From a virus, in IMG/VR virus record IMGVR_UViG_3300046804_001839, positions 1 to 29,379 of that record: 29,379 bases of DNA, one strand, 5' to 3'. Shown here piece after piece: positions 7,322-13,407 of this stretch. Made by a program: the position numbers and the translations under genes. Under the pieces are notes generated by a model. It worked only from the letters and a program-made list of their open reading frames with translations. It had not been told where the DNA came from and searched no databases. Position 1 is the stretch's first letter. Each line of letters opens with the position of its first letter.

Positions 7322-8161
7322 CTATGTCATTGATTTAATTACACTTTCTGGGTTTAGTTGGTTGTTAGGGTTTGTACTAGGTGGATCAAGCGTTACACAT
7401 GAATGAGTAACAGGGTGGATCGGATGAGTGGAACACTGTGCATGCGTGGCGCCGGTGGTCGAATCTGCCTCGGGGGGGTGCGGGTGTGGTGGGTTAGTCT
7501 CGCCGGGGTTTTCGTTTCCTGGATCCTGGCCGGGTTTCGCATCCTGGCCGCCTGCGTCGGCGTCGGCGTGCTCGAGCGGTTCGATAACCTCAGCGTCAGC
7601 CCGTCCAAGCTCGGCCAGCAGCGTCGCGCCTGGCGCTGATGCATCGGTGGCCGTGGCCTGAATCGCTTGCCGTAGGGATTGAATGAGCCGCTCGCGCAGT
7701 TGGCCAGCGTCGGTGTGCGTCACCACCTCGCGCCGCTCAGTAAATGCGGCCACTTCAGTTACTTTGCCGAGTAACTCGAGGGCGCGCAGTCGCTGGGCGG
7801 GTTTTATGTCCTCATCGATAGCGTGAGCGGTGAGCCGTTCAATGACTAAGGCTCTCAAAGCTGCGGGGGTGGCGTGTTTCCTCGCCTCATTTGCCAGCAC
7901 CAGGGCGTCGACTTGCGCAGCTATTTTGGGATTCTGCGCTAACCTATGCCCGGCGTGCCCCTGGTGTATTGGCGCGGTGTTTGTGTCATACGCTGCCCGA
8001 TATGCTCCGGCTTTCGTTTCTCCCATGGCTAACGCTTCGGCAAACTTGCGCTGTTTCGCAGTAAGTTTCTTTTCTTTAGCACTAGCTGCGCCCAGTAAAA
8101 CGATATCCATGGGGACGGCCTGCAAGCCTTCGGCTACTTGTTTTCGCGTTAGTTTCTTCAT
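7322..8161 (-). CDS. terS: Terminase small subunit-like protein with divergent Pro/His/Thr-rich tail
   Basis: The first ~150 residues of the 279-aa protein resemble phage small terminases that recognise packaging sites. LTAKQRKFAEALAMGETKAG (33-52) followed by AYRAAY is the characteristic helix-turn-helix. HRLAQNPKIAAQVDALV comes next and then a helical oligomerisation region with AQRLRALELLGKV (122-134). From ~190 to the end the protein is disordered and rich in Pro, His, Thr, Asn and Gly, with no recognisable domain. I start at ATG 8161; a TTG nine bases upstream is in frame, and neither has a strong ribosome site. The body is clearly G+C rich, but the last ~25 codons are A+T rich, suggesting a recombination junction inside the gene. 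It heads the leftward late module, ~100 nt before the winged-helix gene. Confidence 0.75.
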   Translation of the reverse strand: MKKLTRKQVAEGLQAVPMDIVLLGAASAKEKKLTAKQRKFAEALAMGETKAGAYRAAYDTNTAPIHQGHAGHRLAQNPKIAAQVDALVLANEARKHATPAALRALVIERLTAHAIDEDIKPAQRLRALELLGKVTEVAAFTERREVVTHTDAGQLRERLIQSLRQAIQATATDASAPGATLLAELGRADAEVIEPLEHADADAGGQDAKPGQDPGNENPGETNPPHPHPPEADSTTGATHAQCSTHPIHPVTHSCVTLDPPSTNPNNQLNPESVIKSMT

Positions 8162-8193
8162 GGGGTACAAACCGAGAATTTTTCAACCCTGCG

Positions 8194-8222
8194 ATGCTAG
8201 CCGTTTTGCTTTACTGGTGCAA
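8194..8222 (-). promoter_or_regulatory. Weak candidate promoter for the leftward late module
   Basis: On the minus strand TTGCAC (8222-8217) is separated by 17 nt from TAGCAT (8199-8194), 33 nt before the small terminase start. The -10 matches four of six consensus positions and the -35 matches mainly in its first three bases. It lies in the divergent gap opposite the strong rightward promoter. It could be chance, and late promoters are often phage-factor dependent. Confidence 0.25.
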
Positions 8223-8296
8223 GCTATACGCGTCCCTTTTCTCTCTGGAGCGCCAGGGCTGATTGTGCTTCGCACGTTGCCGGCTTCGAGGGGGGG

Positions 8297-8326
8297 TTGA
8301 CCGTCAATCCCAAAACCCTCTACAAT
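8297..8326 (+). promoter_or_regulatory. Sigma-70-type promoter of the rightward small-gene operon
   Basis: TTGACC (8297-8302), an 18-nt spacer and TACAAT (8321-8326) match the consensus in five of six positions at both boxes. Transcription would begin near 8333, about 40 nt before the first gene at 8371, which has a GAGGG ribosome site. No competing promoter is seen before 13969, so this probably drives the whole rightward run using host RNA polymerase early in infection. Confidence 0.7.
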
Positions 8327-8370
8327 GCAACACCTGGCATCGTCGCCATGCAACTGTTACGAGGGAAACC

Positions 8371-8643
8371 ATGCATCAATTCACCTATGAGATTACGTGC
8401 AAGCGCACCGGCCGCGTGGAGCGTGCACGCTGTACCGCACCCCGTGCCGACTGGGCGCGACTGCAATTGCAGTTAGTCTATGAACCGCAATTCGCCATCG
8501 CCGAGCTTTATTGCGACATTGACCCGCCGCATCGCACCCTGGGCGAGATTGACGCCGCCGATATGACCGCTGCCGATGCCAAGCATTGCATTCGCGAGCT
8601 TGCCGAACCCGGCTACCTCTATAAAAATCTTATCCCCCTGTAA
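8371..8643 (+). CDS. Small phage protein of unknown function, first gene of rightward operon (90 aa)
   Basis: The 90-aa protein starts at ATG 8371 with GAGGG upstream; the frame is open further upstream but without a better start and across the promoter. It has an antiparallel-sheet-like start (FTYEITCKRTGRVERARC), a basic middle, and an acidic helix DAADMTAADAKHCIRELAEP near the end. Four cysteines are scattered and do not form an obvious metal site. It is G+C rich like its neighbours. As the promoter-proximal gene it would be made first, a place where host-takeover proteins are common, but nothing in the sequence shows such a role. Confidence 0.7.
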   Translation: MHQFTYEITCKRTGRVERARCTAPRADWARLQLQLVYEPQFAIAELYCDIDPPHRTLGEIDAADMTAADAKHCIRELAEPGYLYKNLIPL

Positions 8644-8661
8644 CCCTTCGGAGCGAACATC

Positions 8662-8970
8662 ATGCAAGACTACCTCACCATCGGCCCCGTCCCCTCGAAT
8701 GAATGCTGCGCTCAATTGGGCGCAGAGAACTACACTCAGCAAGCCCTGATGGAGTGTGGCCGATTCGCCGATCAAATTCGCCGGCACTACCCCGAACCCG
8801 ACGGCGGGTATATCGCCGTGAAGCGTTTCGATCATGAGTTCGGTTCTTATTATGAGTGCGTCGCAGTGTTCGACGATATCGAATGGGAAGCCACCGAGTG
8901 GGCCTATCGCGTCGAATCCGACCCTCTGGGCGTGCTGGCCGATTGGGAAGAAAAGACACTAAACGATTGA
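8662..8970 (+). CDS. Conserved phage protein, full-length member of a duplicated pair (102 aa)
   Basis: The 102-aa protein begins MQDYLTIGPVPSNECCAQLG and continues with MECGRFADQIRRHYPEP, then a sheet-like half GGYIAVKRFDHEFGSYYECV and EWEATEWAYRVESDP. This layout is a recurrent small phage protein of unknown function. The ATG has GGAG nine bases upstream. A second, truncated copy of its N-terminal half is encoded at 11621-11779. It has no membrane segment or known catalytic motif. The conserved YLTxGPxPSxExCAQ opening and the HxFGxYxE centre suggest a compact domain. Function not known. Confidence 0.8.
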   Translation: MQDYLTIGPVPSNECCAQLGAENYTQQALMECGRFADQIRRHYPEPDGGYIAVKRFDHEFGSYYECVAVFDDIEWEATEWAYRVESDPLGVLADWEEKTLND

Positions 8971-9034
8971 CGCCAGCCGCTTGCCCCTCGAGGGGGGCTT
9001 GCGGGTGCCGCCATGGCATCAAACGGAGGAAACC

Positions 9035-9295
9035 ATGCTAGCAATTCACACAAAAATATTACCGCCCACCAACACCAAGGGCAAGCGCATCAAGGCCTAC
9101 ACGTCCAATGGCCATGCATTGATTGTCAGTCCCGATGATTCATTGGGCGACGTAGAGCAACACTTTGCCGCCGCCAAGCGGTTAATTGCCGCCGAGCTTA
9201 AATACGTCCCCGATTATTCGCGTATGGCATATGGTGGATCGGCCGATGGTTCCGGCTATTCGTTTTGCTTTTTACAGTCAATCATCGGGGGTTGA
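9035..9295 (+). CDS. Conserved small phage protein (86 aa)
   Basis: The 86-aa protein begins MLAIHTKILPPTNTKGKRIK, followed by AYTSNGHALIVSPDD, an amphipathic helix HFAAAKRLIAAELKY and a Gly/Ser-rich end with GYSFCF. The KILPPTNTKGxRIKA opening is a recurrent motif in small phage and prophage proteins. The ATG at 9035 has CGGAGGAAACC upstream, a strong site that excludes the in-frame ATG at 8981. Its stop is 2 nt before the next start, so the two are probably co-translated. Role unknown. Confidence 0.75.
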   Translation: MLAIHTKILPPTNTKGKRIKAYTSNGHALIVSPDDSLGDVEQHFAAAKRLIAAELKYVPDYSRMAYGGSADGSGYSFCFLQSIIGG

Positions 9296-9297
9296 TC

Positions 9298-10017
9298 ATG
9301 GCCGGCTTCATTTTCTACGCTGGGCCGTCGGTGTTGGACGGCGCCCCGATTGTGGCCGTCGCGCTACTGAGCGATAAAAACCGCAAAACCGGCGTCATGG
9401 TGCAGACCTATATCCTACGCGCCGATCTTGACCCTATCGCCGCCGCCGCTCTCGGGCTTGATGCGTCGATATGCGGGGACTGTAAACACCGGCCCAGTGA
9501 GGGGGGCGCGTGTTACGTAAATCTAGGGCACGGGCCGCTCGCAGTGTTTACCGGCCTTTTGCGCGGCATATATCCCGACGACCCCGACGCCGCTGCGGAA
9601 CTATGCGCCGATGAAATGGTGCGGATGGGAACCTATGGCGATCCCATGGCCGTGCCGGTGCGTTACTGGCGCGCCTTGTTGAAACGCGCCCGGGGGCACA
9701 CAGGCTATTCGCACGCATGGCTACGGCCTGGGCTTTCCGATGCGCAGCGTCACGGCATCATGGAATTGTGCATGGCCAGCGCTGATACGGAAACCGAGGG
9801 CGAAATGGCCCAGTCCGTGGGCTGGCGCACCTTCAGGGTTCGCGCACCAGGGGCGCCGATGATGCCCGGGGAGTTTATTTGCCCGGCAAGCGCCGAAGGG
9901 GGCAAGCGTAAACAGTGCGCCGATTGTGGCGCGTGCGACGGGGTGAGAAACCGCGCCGCTAGTCCCGTGATCATCGTTCACGGCTCGAAGGCTTCCCGAT
10001 TCGCGGGGGCCGCATGA
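9298..10017 (+). CDS. Conserved phage protein with CGDC and C-terminal Cys cluster (239 aa)
   Basis: The 239-aa protein opens FYAGPSVLDGAPIVAVAL, then KTGVMVQTYIL, ICGDCKHRPSEGGACYVNLG and LAVFTGLLRGIYPDD. This is a widespread phage family without a known activity. The CGDC...C set (about residues 60-78) and the C-terminal FICPAS...CADCGACDG cluster near 200-222 look like two metal sites, zinc or iron-sulfur. A GHTGYSHAW segment lies between them. The ATG at 9298 has GGGGGTTGATC upstream and follows the previous stop by 2 nt; an earlier in-frame ATG at 9265 lies inside the previous gene. Sequence is strongly G+C rich. I infer a DNA- or nucleotide-related metal protein, but the sequence does not prove it. 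Confidence 0.8.
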   Translation: MAGFIFYAGPSVLDGAPIVAVALLSDKNRKTGVMVQTYILRADLDPIAAAALGLDASICGDCKHRPSEGGACYVNLGHGPLAVFTGLLRGIYPDDPDAAAELCADEMVRMGTYGDPMAVPVRYWRALLKRARGHTGYSHAWLRPGLSDAQRHGIMELCMASADTETEGEMAQSVGWRTFRVRAPGAPMMPGEFICPASAEGGKRKQCADCGACDGVRNRAASPVIIVHGSKASRFAGAA

Positions 10018-10053
10018 GCTTTTCAAATCCAATGCACCATGAAGGGGTGACCC

Positions 10054-10281
10054 ATGAAAGTTATGACCGCACGCTATCCGGGCAAATGTATGAGGACGGG
10101 GGCGACAATTCGCCCGGGAGACTTAATCGTTTACTACGGAAAAGGGCGCGCAGAATTGTCCGATTTGATACCGGCCAGCGAATCAATCGTTCTATACGGG
10201 GAGCAAGGCCCGTCGACGTTCTGGCGAAACCCGAGGGGTCGGTGCATCGATGCGCCATGCTGCGGGTGCTGCACGATATGA
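10054..10281 (+). CDS. Small Cys-containing phage protein, possible zinc domain (75 aa)
   Basis: The 75-aa protein begins MKVMTARYPGKCMRTGATIR and continues PGDLIVYYGKG, a pattern seen in small treble-clef-like domains where C..C or C..TG is followed by xPGDxIxY. It ends with CIDAPCCGCCTI, a dense cysteine tail able to complete a metal site. The ATG has AAGGGG eight bases upstream. A frame shifted by one that starts at 10014 covers the same DNA but has no such features, so this frame is chosen. Its stop TGA overlaps the ATG of the tiny membrane protein at 10278. Function unknown. Confidence 0.7.
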   Translation: MKVMTARYPGKCMRTGATIRPGDLIVYYGKGRAELSDLIPASESIVLYGEQGPSTFWRNPRGRCIDAPCCGCCTI

Positions 10282-10400
10282 GGCACCCCTACCGACCGGA
10301 ACGCCTCGAGCGCCGCGCTGAGGCTGCCGCCGGTTTCGTGCTGGCCTTCGGCATCGCCATGAGCATCGTCGCGGGTCTTTTGAAATGGTTCGGAGGGTAA
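10278..10400 (+). CDS. Tiny single-span membrane protein A (40 aa)
   Basis: The ATG lies within an ATGA overlap with the stop of the preceding gene, the usual sign of translational re-initiation. The 40-aa product has a basic N-terminal half (RHPYRPERLERR) and a hydrophobic helix AAAGFVLAFGIAMSIVAGLL, followed by KWFGG. By the positive-inside rule the N-terminus would be cytoplasmic. It is too small for usual gene calling. A second tiny membrane gene overlaps its last 16 nt. Phage proteins of this build include small holins, lysis regulators and superinfection-exclusion proteins; none can be chosen from sequence alone. Confidence 0.55.
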   Translation: MRHPYRPERLERRAEAAAGFVLAFGIAMSIVAGLLKWFGG

Positions 10401-10486
10401 GGCGCCAACTAGGGCCGCCTTCCCTTTTGGCATACGTGGCCGGCCTTTTCTGGCTGGCCCTGGCACTGTTGTTTTTATGGTTCTAA
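10385..10486 (+). CDS. Tiny single-span membrane protein B (33 aa)
   Basis: An ATG at 10385, inside the end of the previous gene in another frame, opens a 33-aa frame. It has a strongly basic start (MVRRVRRQLGPP) and a 20-residue hydrophobic helix YVAGLFWLALALLFLWF at the very end. The probability of such a clean basic-plus-hydrophobic pattern arising as a shadow is low, but no clear ribosome site is present, so expression would rely on coupling to the gene upstream. It ends 12 nt before the next gene. The layout resembles minimal toxin or lysis peptides. Real gene status is uncertain. Confidence 0.4.
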   Translation: MVRRVRRQLGPPSLLAYVAGLFWLALALLFLWF

Positions 10487-10498
10487 CGGAGGTCAAAG

Positions 10499-10714
10499 AT
10501 GAAAACGATCAGAGGATTCGATTACCAGGGGCGCGAATGCCACCTTGTTTTCAAAAGGACGGGGGCGCCCATTCAAAAAGGCGAAGTGCTGGAGGATTTT
10601 CGGGGGAACATCGCCCGAATCCTGTCCGGCAGGCCGCCCCATAAACCCAGTTCAACGGGCAAGGTTTCAACCAGCGCGGGAGAGTACTACCCGGGCGTTT
10701 TTAACTGCGAATGA
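10499..10714 (+). CDS. Conserved small phage protein (71 aa)
   Basis: The 71-aa protein begins MKTIRGFDYQGRECHLVFKR and contains TGAPIQKGEVLEDFRG and GRPPHKPSSTGKV, ending EYYPGVFNCE. This arrangement (RG...TG.P...GE...DFRGE, PHKPSSTG.V, E(Y/F)(Y/F)P.VF) is a recurrent short phage protein; its function has not been defined to my knowledge. CGGAGG lies nine bases before the ATG. Its stop is part of an ATGA with an in-frame start of the next gene's longer form. No cofactor site or membrane segment. Confidence 0.8.
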   Translation: MKTIRGFDYQGRECHLVFKRTGAPIQKGEVLEDFRGNIARILSGRPPHKPSSTGKVSTSAGEYYPGVFNCE

Positions 10715-10728
10715 AAACGAAGGTAAAC

Positions 10729-10935
10729 ATGAATATCACACTTCAAAAACCTAGCGGCGAAACTGTTGCGGTTGTTCCCGTTGTTGCAGACGAGCATGGC
10801 TACCTTTACGCCGAGCATCCGGTCTACGCGTTCGAGGTGGACTGCGCGCTATACGGGTTTCAAGATGGCGGCGTGTCCAGCGATGCTATCGAAGACGCCG
10901 ACGGCAGTGCCTATATGTTTTGGTCTATCGCCTAA
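10729..10935 (+). CDS. Small acidic phage protein (68 aa)
   Basis: The 68-aa acidic protein begins MNITLQKPSGETVAVVPVVA and continues with a sheet-like region and an acidic end (DAIEDADGSAYMFWSIA). ATG 10729 has GAAGG eight bases upstream. An in-frame ATG at 10711 forms an ATGA overlap with the previous stop and would add six residues (MKTKVN); either start is possible. I do not recognise the family. The composition begins to fall toward that of the rest of the window near here. Confidence 0.65.
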   Translation: MNITLQKPSGETVAVVPVVADEHGYLYAEHPVYAFEVDCALYGFQDGGVSSDAIEDADGSAYMFWSIA

Positions 10936-10962
10936 TTTAACCTAACCTAACCGGAGAACATC

Positions 10963-11268
10963 ATGCAACCCACGCACACCCCTGGCCCTTGGCACACAAC
11001 AGAAACCGAACCCGGTATTGATGCCGATATCGATGTTTTCACCACAACCCCACGCTACGCGGGTGGAAAGGGTCTTATCGCTCGCGTGATTGAGGCAGAT
11101 GACGCTTGCCTTATTGCCGCCGCGCCTGAAATGCTGGATGCGCTTCAAGCCCTAGAAACTATGGCTTTGCGTACTGCTAAAGCGTTTCCCAATGCCCCTG
11201 GGGTTGGTGATTGGAAGCAAGCCGCGCTAGTCGCACGCGCCGCCATTGCCAAAGCCACTAACGCCTAA
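10963..11268 (+). CDS. Conserved HTPGPW-type phage protein (101 aa)
   Basis: The 101-aa protein starts MQPTHTPGPWHTTETE, has a central ...GLIARVIEADDACLIAAAPE region, and ends in a helix with MLDALQALETM and ARAAIAKATNA. The HTPGPW opening with LIAAAPEML.AL is a very common small phage and prophage protein, always of unknown function. CGGAGAACATC precedes the ATG. The short gap before it contains three direct CTAAC-type repeats (10937-10952). No enzymatic residues stand out. Confidence 0.8.
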   Translation: MQPTHTPGPWHTTETEPGIDADIDVFTTTPRYAGGKGLIARVIEADDACLIAAAPEMLDALQALETMALRTAKAFPNAPGVGDWKQAALVARAAIAKATNA

Positions 11269-11282
11269 CCTGGAGTCATACC

Positions 11283-11603
11283 ATGCTGAAAGTAATCAAA
11301 ATCGATACTGTCTATCCTGCTCCCGAGGATGATGAAGAGGACTACTGCCCGGAGGGTGACTCTTCAAGCGAGACTATAGAAGTTTCCTTCCGGGAGCTTG
11401 TAGACCTGATGCGTACCTATAACAACCCGTCATGCAGTCGGGCTCTGGGTGAAATTTACGAATGGACACAAGCAGAAACCGAGCAGGACTACCGCACGGG
11501 AGAGTTTACCGAGCGCAGCATTCATTACTCACGCAACAATCCCACCAAAAATGCCAAGTATTGGCGCGCCGCCATGACTGCCGCCGGACTCATCAACCAC
11601 TAA
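11283..11603 (+). CDS. Conserved phage protein with acidic N-terminus (106 aa)
   Basis: The 106-aa protein begins with a sheet and a very acidic stretch (PEDDEEDYCPEGD), then SFRELVDLMRTYNNPS, YEWTQAETEQDYRTGEFTER and SIHYSRNNPTKNAKYWRAAM. The last part, HYSRNNP followed by KYWRxAMxAAGxI, is a recurrent phage motif. The ribosome site is TGGAGT. Strongly acidic early phage proteins sometimes mimic DNA, but only ~15 residues here are acidic, so I do not claim that. Role unknown. Confidence 0.75.
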   Translation: MLKVIKIDTVYPAPEDDEEDYCPEGDSSSETIEVSFRELVDLMRTYNNPSCSRALGEIYEWTQAETEQDYRTGEFTERSIHYSRNNPTKNAKYWRAAMTAAGLINH

Positions 11604-11620
11604 ACCAGGAGAAAACAACC

Positions 11621-11779
11621 ATGCGTGACTATTTAACCCTTGGCCCCACCCCCAGCGATGAAGAATGCGCTCAGGTCGGTGCCCCCGACTACTCCGAACG
11701 CGCCCGTCTTGAGTGCGGACGTTTCGCTGAGCAGATCCGCCGCCACTACAACGGAGAAAACAATGGGCTTTTTTTCTAA
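11621..11779 (+). CDS. Truncated second copy of the 8662-8970 protein (52 aa)
   Basis: The 52-aa frame begins MRDYLTLGPTPSDEECAQVG and continues LECGRFAEQIRRHY, closely matching residues 1-43 of the protein at 8662-8970. It then ends abruptly with NGENNGLFF in place of the second half (the FDHEFGSYYE and EWAYRVES part). The point of divergence is exactly the ribosome site (CGGAG) of the next gene, whose ATG at 11763 lies inside this frame. This looks like a deletion that fused the N-terminal half to the next gene's leader. It keeps its own good ribosome site (CAGGAG), so it may still be translated as a half domain. Confidence 0.7.
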   Translation: MRDYLTLGPTPSDEECAQVGAPDYSERARLECGRFAEQIRRHYNGENNGLFF

Positions 11780-12122
11780 AACGTGCGCAAAGAGCCACCT
11801 TCCAATCATTCACGAAGCGCGGGGATTCCCGCGTCTTTCCAAGGTTGTAGCACTGCTTCCTAGCGGGGAGATCGTCCGGGGCTTTTATGACGGTTACGGA
11901 CGGGTCGGAGGGGTAGACCTCCATGAAGATTGGGACAAGGTAAAGCTGGTCATCGAATCAGAGTATGAGGGCGAATCATACAAAGATCTTCCCAAATCAG
12001 GCAATGAACTCGGTCAGGGTCACTTTATGAGTGATCAGTTTCTACTGTATTGCCTAATCAATAAAAGATTCAAAAGCCGCAGCGAATACACCCGCGCTTT
12101 CAAGCGTTTGGCAAATTGGTAA
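11763..12122 (+). CDS. Conserved phage protein (119 aa)
   Basis: The 119-aa protein starts MGFFSKTCAKSHLPIIHEAR and has a LLPSGEIVRGFYDGYGRVGG strand-turn region, DLHEDWDKVKLV and GQGHFMSDQFLLYCL. It ends with a basic helix. The pattern PSGEIVxGxYDGYGRV...DW..VKLV is a known recurrent but uncharacterised phage family. CGGAG lies eight bases before the ATG, inside the truncated gene upstream. An ORF starting at 11640 in the same frame is rejected because it only overlaps that gene. No catalytic motif is evident. Confidence 0.75.
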   Translation: MGFFSKTCAKSHLPIIHEARGFPRLSKVVALLPSGEIVRGFYDGYGRVGGVDLHEDWDKVKLVIESEYEGESYKDLPKSGNELGQGHFMSDQFLLYCLINKRFKSRSEYTRAFKRLANW

Positions 12123-12138
12123 ACCGGAGGAAAATCAA

Positions 12139-12813
12139 ATGAAACAACTCAAAGCATTTCAAAACGGAGACGGCGCACATTGTGGCCTGTCTGATTGGTA
12201 TGACGACGGCGAAGCCGAACTGAAGGCGGCGCTTGAAGCGCACGAACCCTTTGATACGGGTTGGTATTCGAGCAAAAAGGAGATCGGATCCGCACGCATC
12301 TGGTCAGAGGACGGCATCAAGATAAACGTCGAGGTGTCCGTGTCTGATGACTTTGACACCCTCGGGGGAGGTTACGCCAGCACCGATGAGTGGACGATTG
12401 ATGGCATCCATGCCTGCATCAGCGACGCATGGAACAAGGCGGAGTCGGACAGAAATAAGAATCAGGAATACGAAGGATTTAGAGTCGGGAGAAAGGGGCG
12501 CTGGGAGGAGACTTACCTCGTCAGCATTGGGTGGGGAGAACACTTCTCACCCCCGGGCGACAACTACCATTGGTGGGGTTGGCAATACGATGGCGCTGAC
12601 GACACAGTTGGCGTGCCGCACCCTGACATCCCGGTCGAGATCGTGCAAGCGTTTGAGAAGTGGGCAGATGCCTGGGCGTTCGGTCGCACCGATGAGAAGT
12701 CCCTCACAGTTGGGGAGTGGACGATCACCCCGTGGAGGGATACTCGCCCACAACCCGAAGACCCCAACGACTATGTTGGGATGGGATGGGTCGGCCAGGA
12801 TGGTCGCCCTTAA
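12139..12813 (+). CDS. Phage protein of unknown function, Trp/Asp-rich (224 aa)
   Basis: The 224-aa soluble protein starts at ATG 12139 with CGGAGG upstream. It is unusually rich in Trp, Gly and Asp: EWTIDGIHACISDAWNKAES, GRWEETYLVSIGWGEHF, PGDNYHWWGWQYDGADDTVG and WTITPWRDTRP. The N-terminus (FQNGDGAHCGLSDWYDDGEA) has two possible metal ligands. No signal peptide or membrane helix. I do not recognise a characterised family. The high Trp content and paired WWGW/WGW segments point to a folded, sheet-rich domain. It ends 26 nt before the next gene in the same operon. Confidence 0.7.
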   Translation: MKQLKAFQNGDGAHCGLSDWYDDGEAELKAALEAHEPFDTGWYSSKKEIGSARIWSEDGIKINVEVSVSDDFDTLGGGYASTDEWTIDGIHACISDAWNKAESDRNKNQEYEGFRVGRKGRWEETYLVSIGWGEHFSPPGDNYHWWGWQYDGADDTVGVPHPDIPVEIVQAFEKWADAWAFGRTDEKSLTVGEWTITPWRDTRPQPEDPNDYVGMGWVGQDGRP

Positions 12814-12839
12814 TTAACCACAACCGAAGGGGAAAGCAA

Positions 12840-13175
12840 ATGAAGAAATACACCATGCACTTAGTCAAAGAGATCGTCACCCACGTGGAGGCTGAGTCCA
12901 GGGACGAGGCCGTTGCGATAGCACGAGAGTTTGACGCCAACGGGTGGGACGGACTGTGGTTGTATGCCGAACCACAGATATCTGTAATAGAAGAGTCGGA
13001 GATCCCCGACGAGATCGAGGTGAAGATGATGAAAGACCAATCCTTGATTGATGCGGTGATTGAGCAGATTGAGATTGACCTACGCTCTGGCGACATGACT
13101 GCGCTGGATGAAATGCTCAAGCAAGTGCCCGAGGTGGTGCTGCGTGCGTATCTGTCTGACGTGCCGAATGTTTAG
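12840..13175 (+). CDS. Small acidic phage protein (111 aa)
   Basis: The 111-aa protein begins MKKYTMHLVKEIVTHVEAES then RDEAVAIAREFDANGWDG. This is a ferredoxin-like strand-helix start often found in small phage and bacterial proteins (xYxVxxxxxxxVEAxSxDEAxxxA). The C-terminal half is acidic and helical, with ALDEMLKQVPEVVLRAYL. GAAGGGG precedes ATG 12840. Such folds often bind nucleic acid or another protein, but no residues specify this one. Function unknown. Confidence 0.7.
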   Translation: MKKYTMHLVKEIVTHVEAESRDEAVAIAREFDANGWDGLWLYAEPQISVIEESEIPDEIEVKMMKDQSLIDAVIEQIEIDLRSGDMTALDEMLKQVPEVVLRAYLSDVPNV

Positions 13176-13201
13176 TATGACGCAACCAAAGGAGAGAGCA
13201 A

Positions 13202-13375
13202 ATGAAAACTGAACAAATCCAAAACGCTTTGTTCGCGGCGTATGACTTGCGCAACAGCATGACCAACGAGGACAAAGCCCGACCCATCAACGCTGCATCG
13301 TTTGGTGAGACGTTTGGCAGCAACCTCGATGAACTGATCGATTTTCTGGAACAACTCGAGGAGCAGAGCAAATGA
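13202..13375 (+). CDS. Small helical acidic protein (57 aa), below usual size cutoffs
   Basis: The 57-aa frame starts at ATG 13202 with GGAGAG eight bases upstream and ends at 13375. The product begins MKTEQIQNALFAAYDLRNSM, has TNEDKARPIN and ends in an amphipathic helix ELIDFLEQLEEQSK. It fits neatly between its neighbours (26 nt after the previous stop) and has codon use like them, so it is probably a real gene. Its last bases form an ATGA with a tiny frame that reaches the next gene. Function unknown. Confidence 0.65.
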   Translation: MKTEQIQNALFAAYDLRNSMTNEDKARPINAASFGETFGSNLDELIDFLEQLEEQSK

Positions 13376-13407
13376 AAACGAACGAATTATTAGAGGGGGT
13401 GCAATGA
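13372..13407 (+). other. Possible 11-codon coupling/leader peptide
   Basis: An ATG in the ATGA overlapping the stop of the 57-aa gene opens MKTNELLEGVQ and ends at a TGA that itself overlaps the ATG of the next gene (ATGA at 13404). Both ends are therefore coupled. The GAGGGGG inside it is the ribosome site of the next gene. It may carry terminating ribosomes across the gap, or simply be chance. Confidence 0.25.

Noticed and set aside
7403-7661. Plus-strand frames opposite the small terminase tail
   Set aside because: They are mirror frames of a G+C-rich gene, without ribosome sites or domains.
10014-10277. Frame of a 128-aa protein starting in an ATGA with the 239-aa gene
   Set aside because: Its first 88 codons overlap the Cys-containing gene at 10054-10281 in another frame and show basic, unstructured composition. 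Only the last 40 codons, from the coupled ATG at 10278, look real.
12347-12817. A 156-aa plus-strand frame overlapping the 224-aa gene
   Set aside because: It has no ribosome site and is a shifted reading of the Trp-rich gene, which has a strong site at 12139 and fits the operon spacing.
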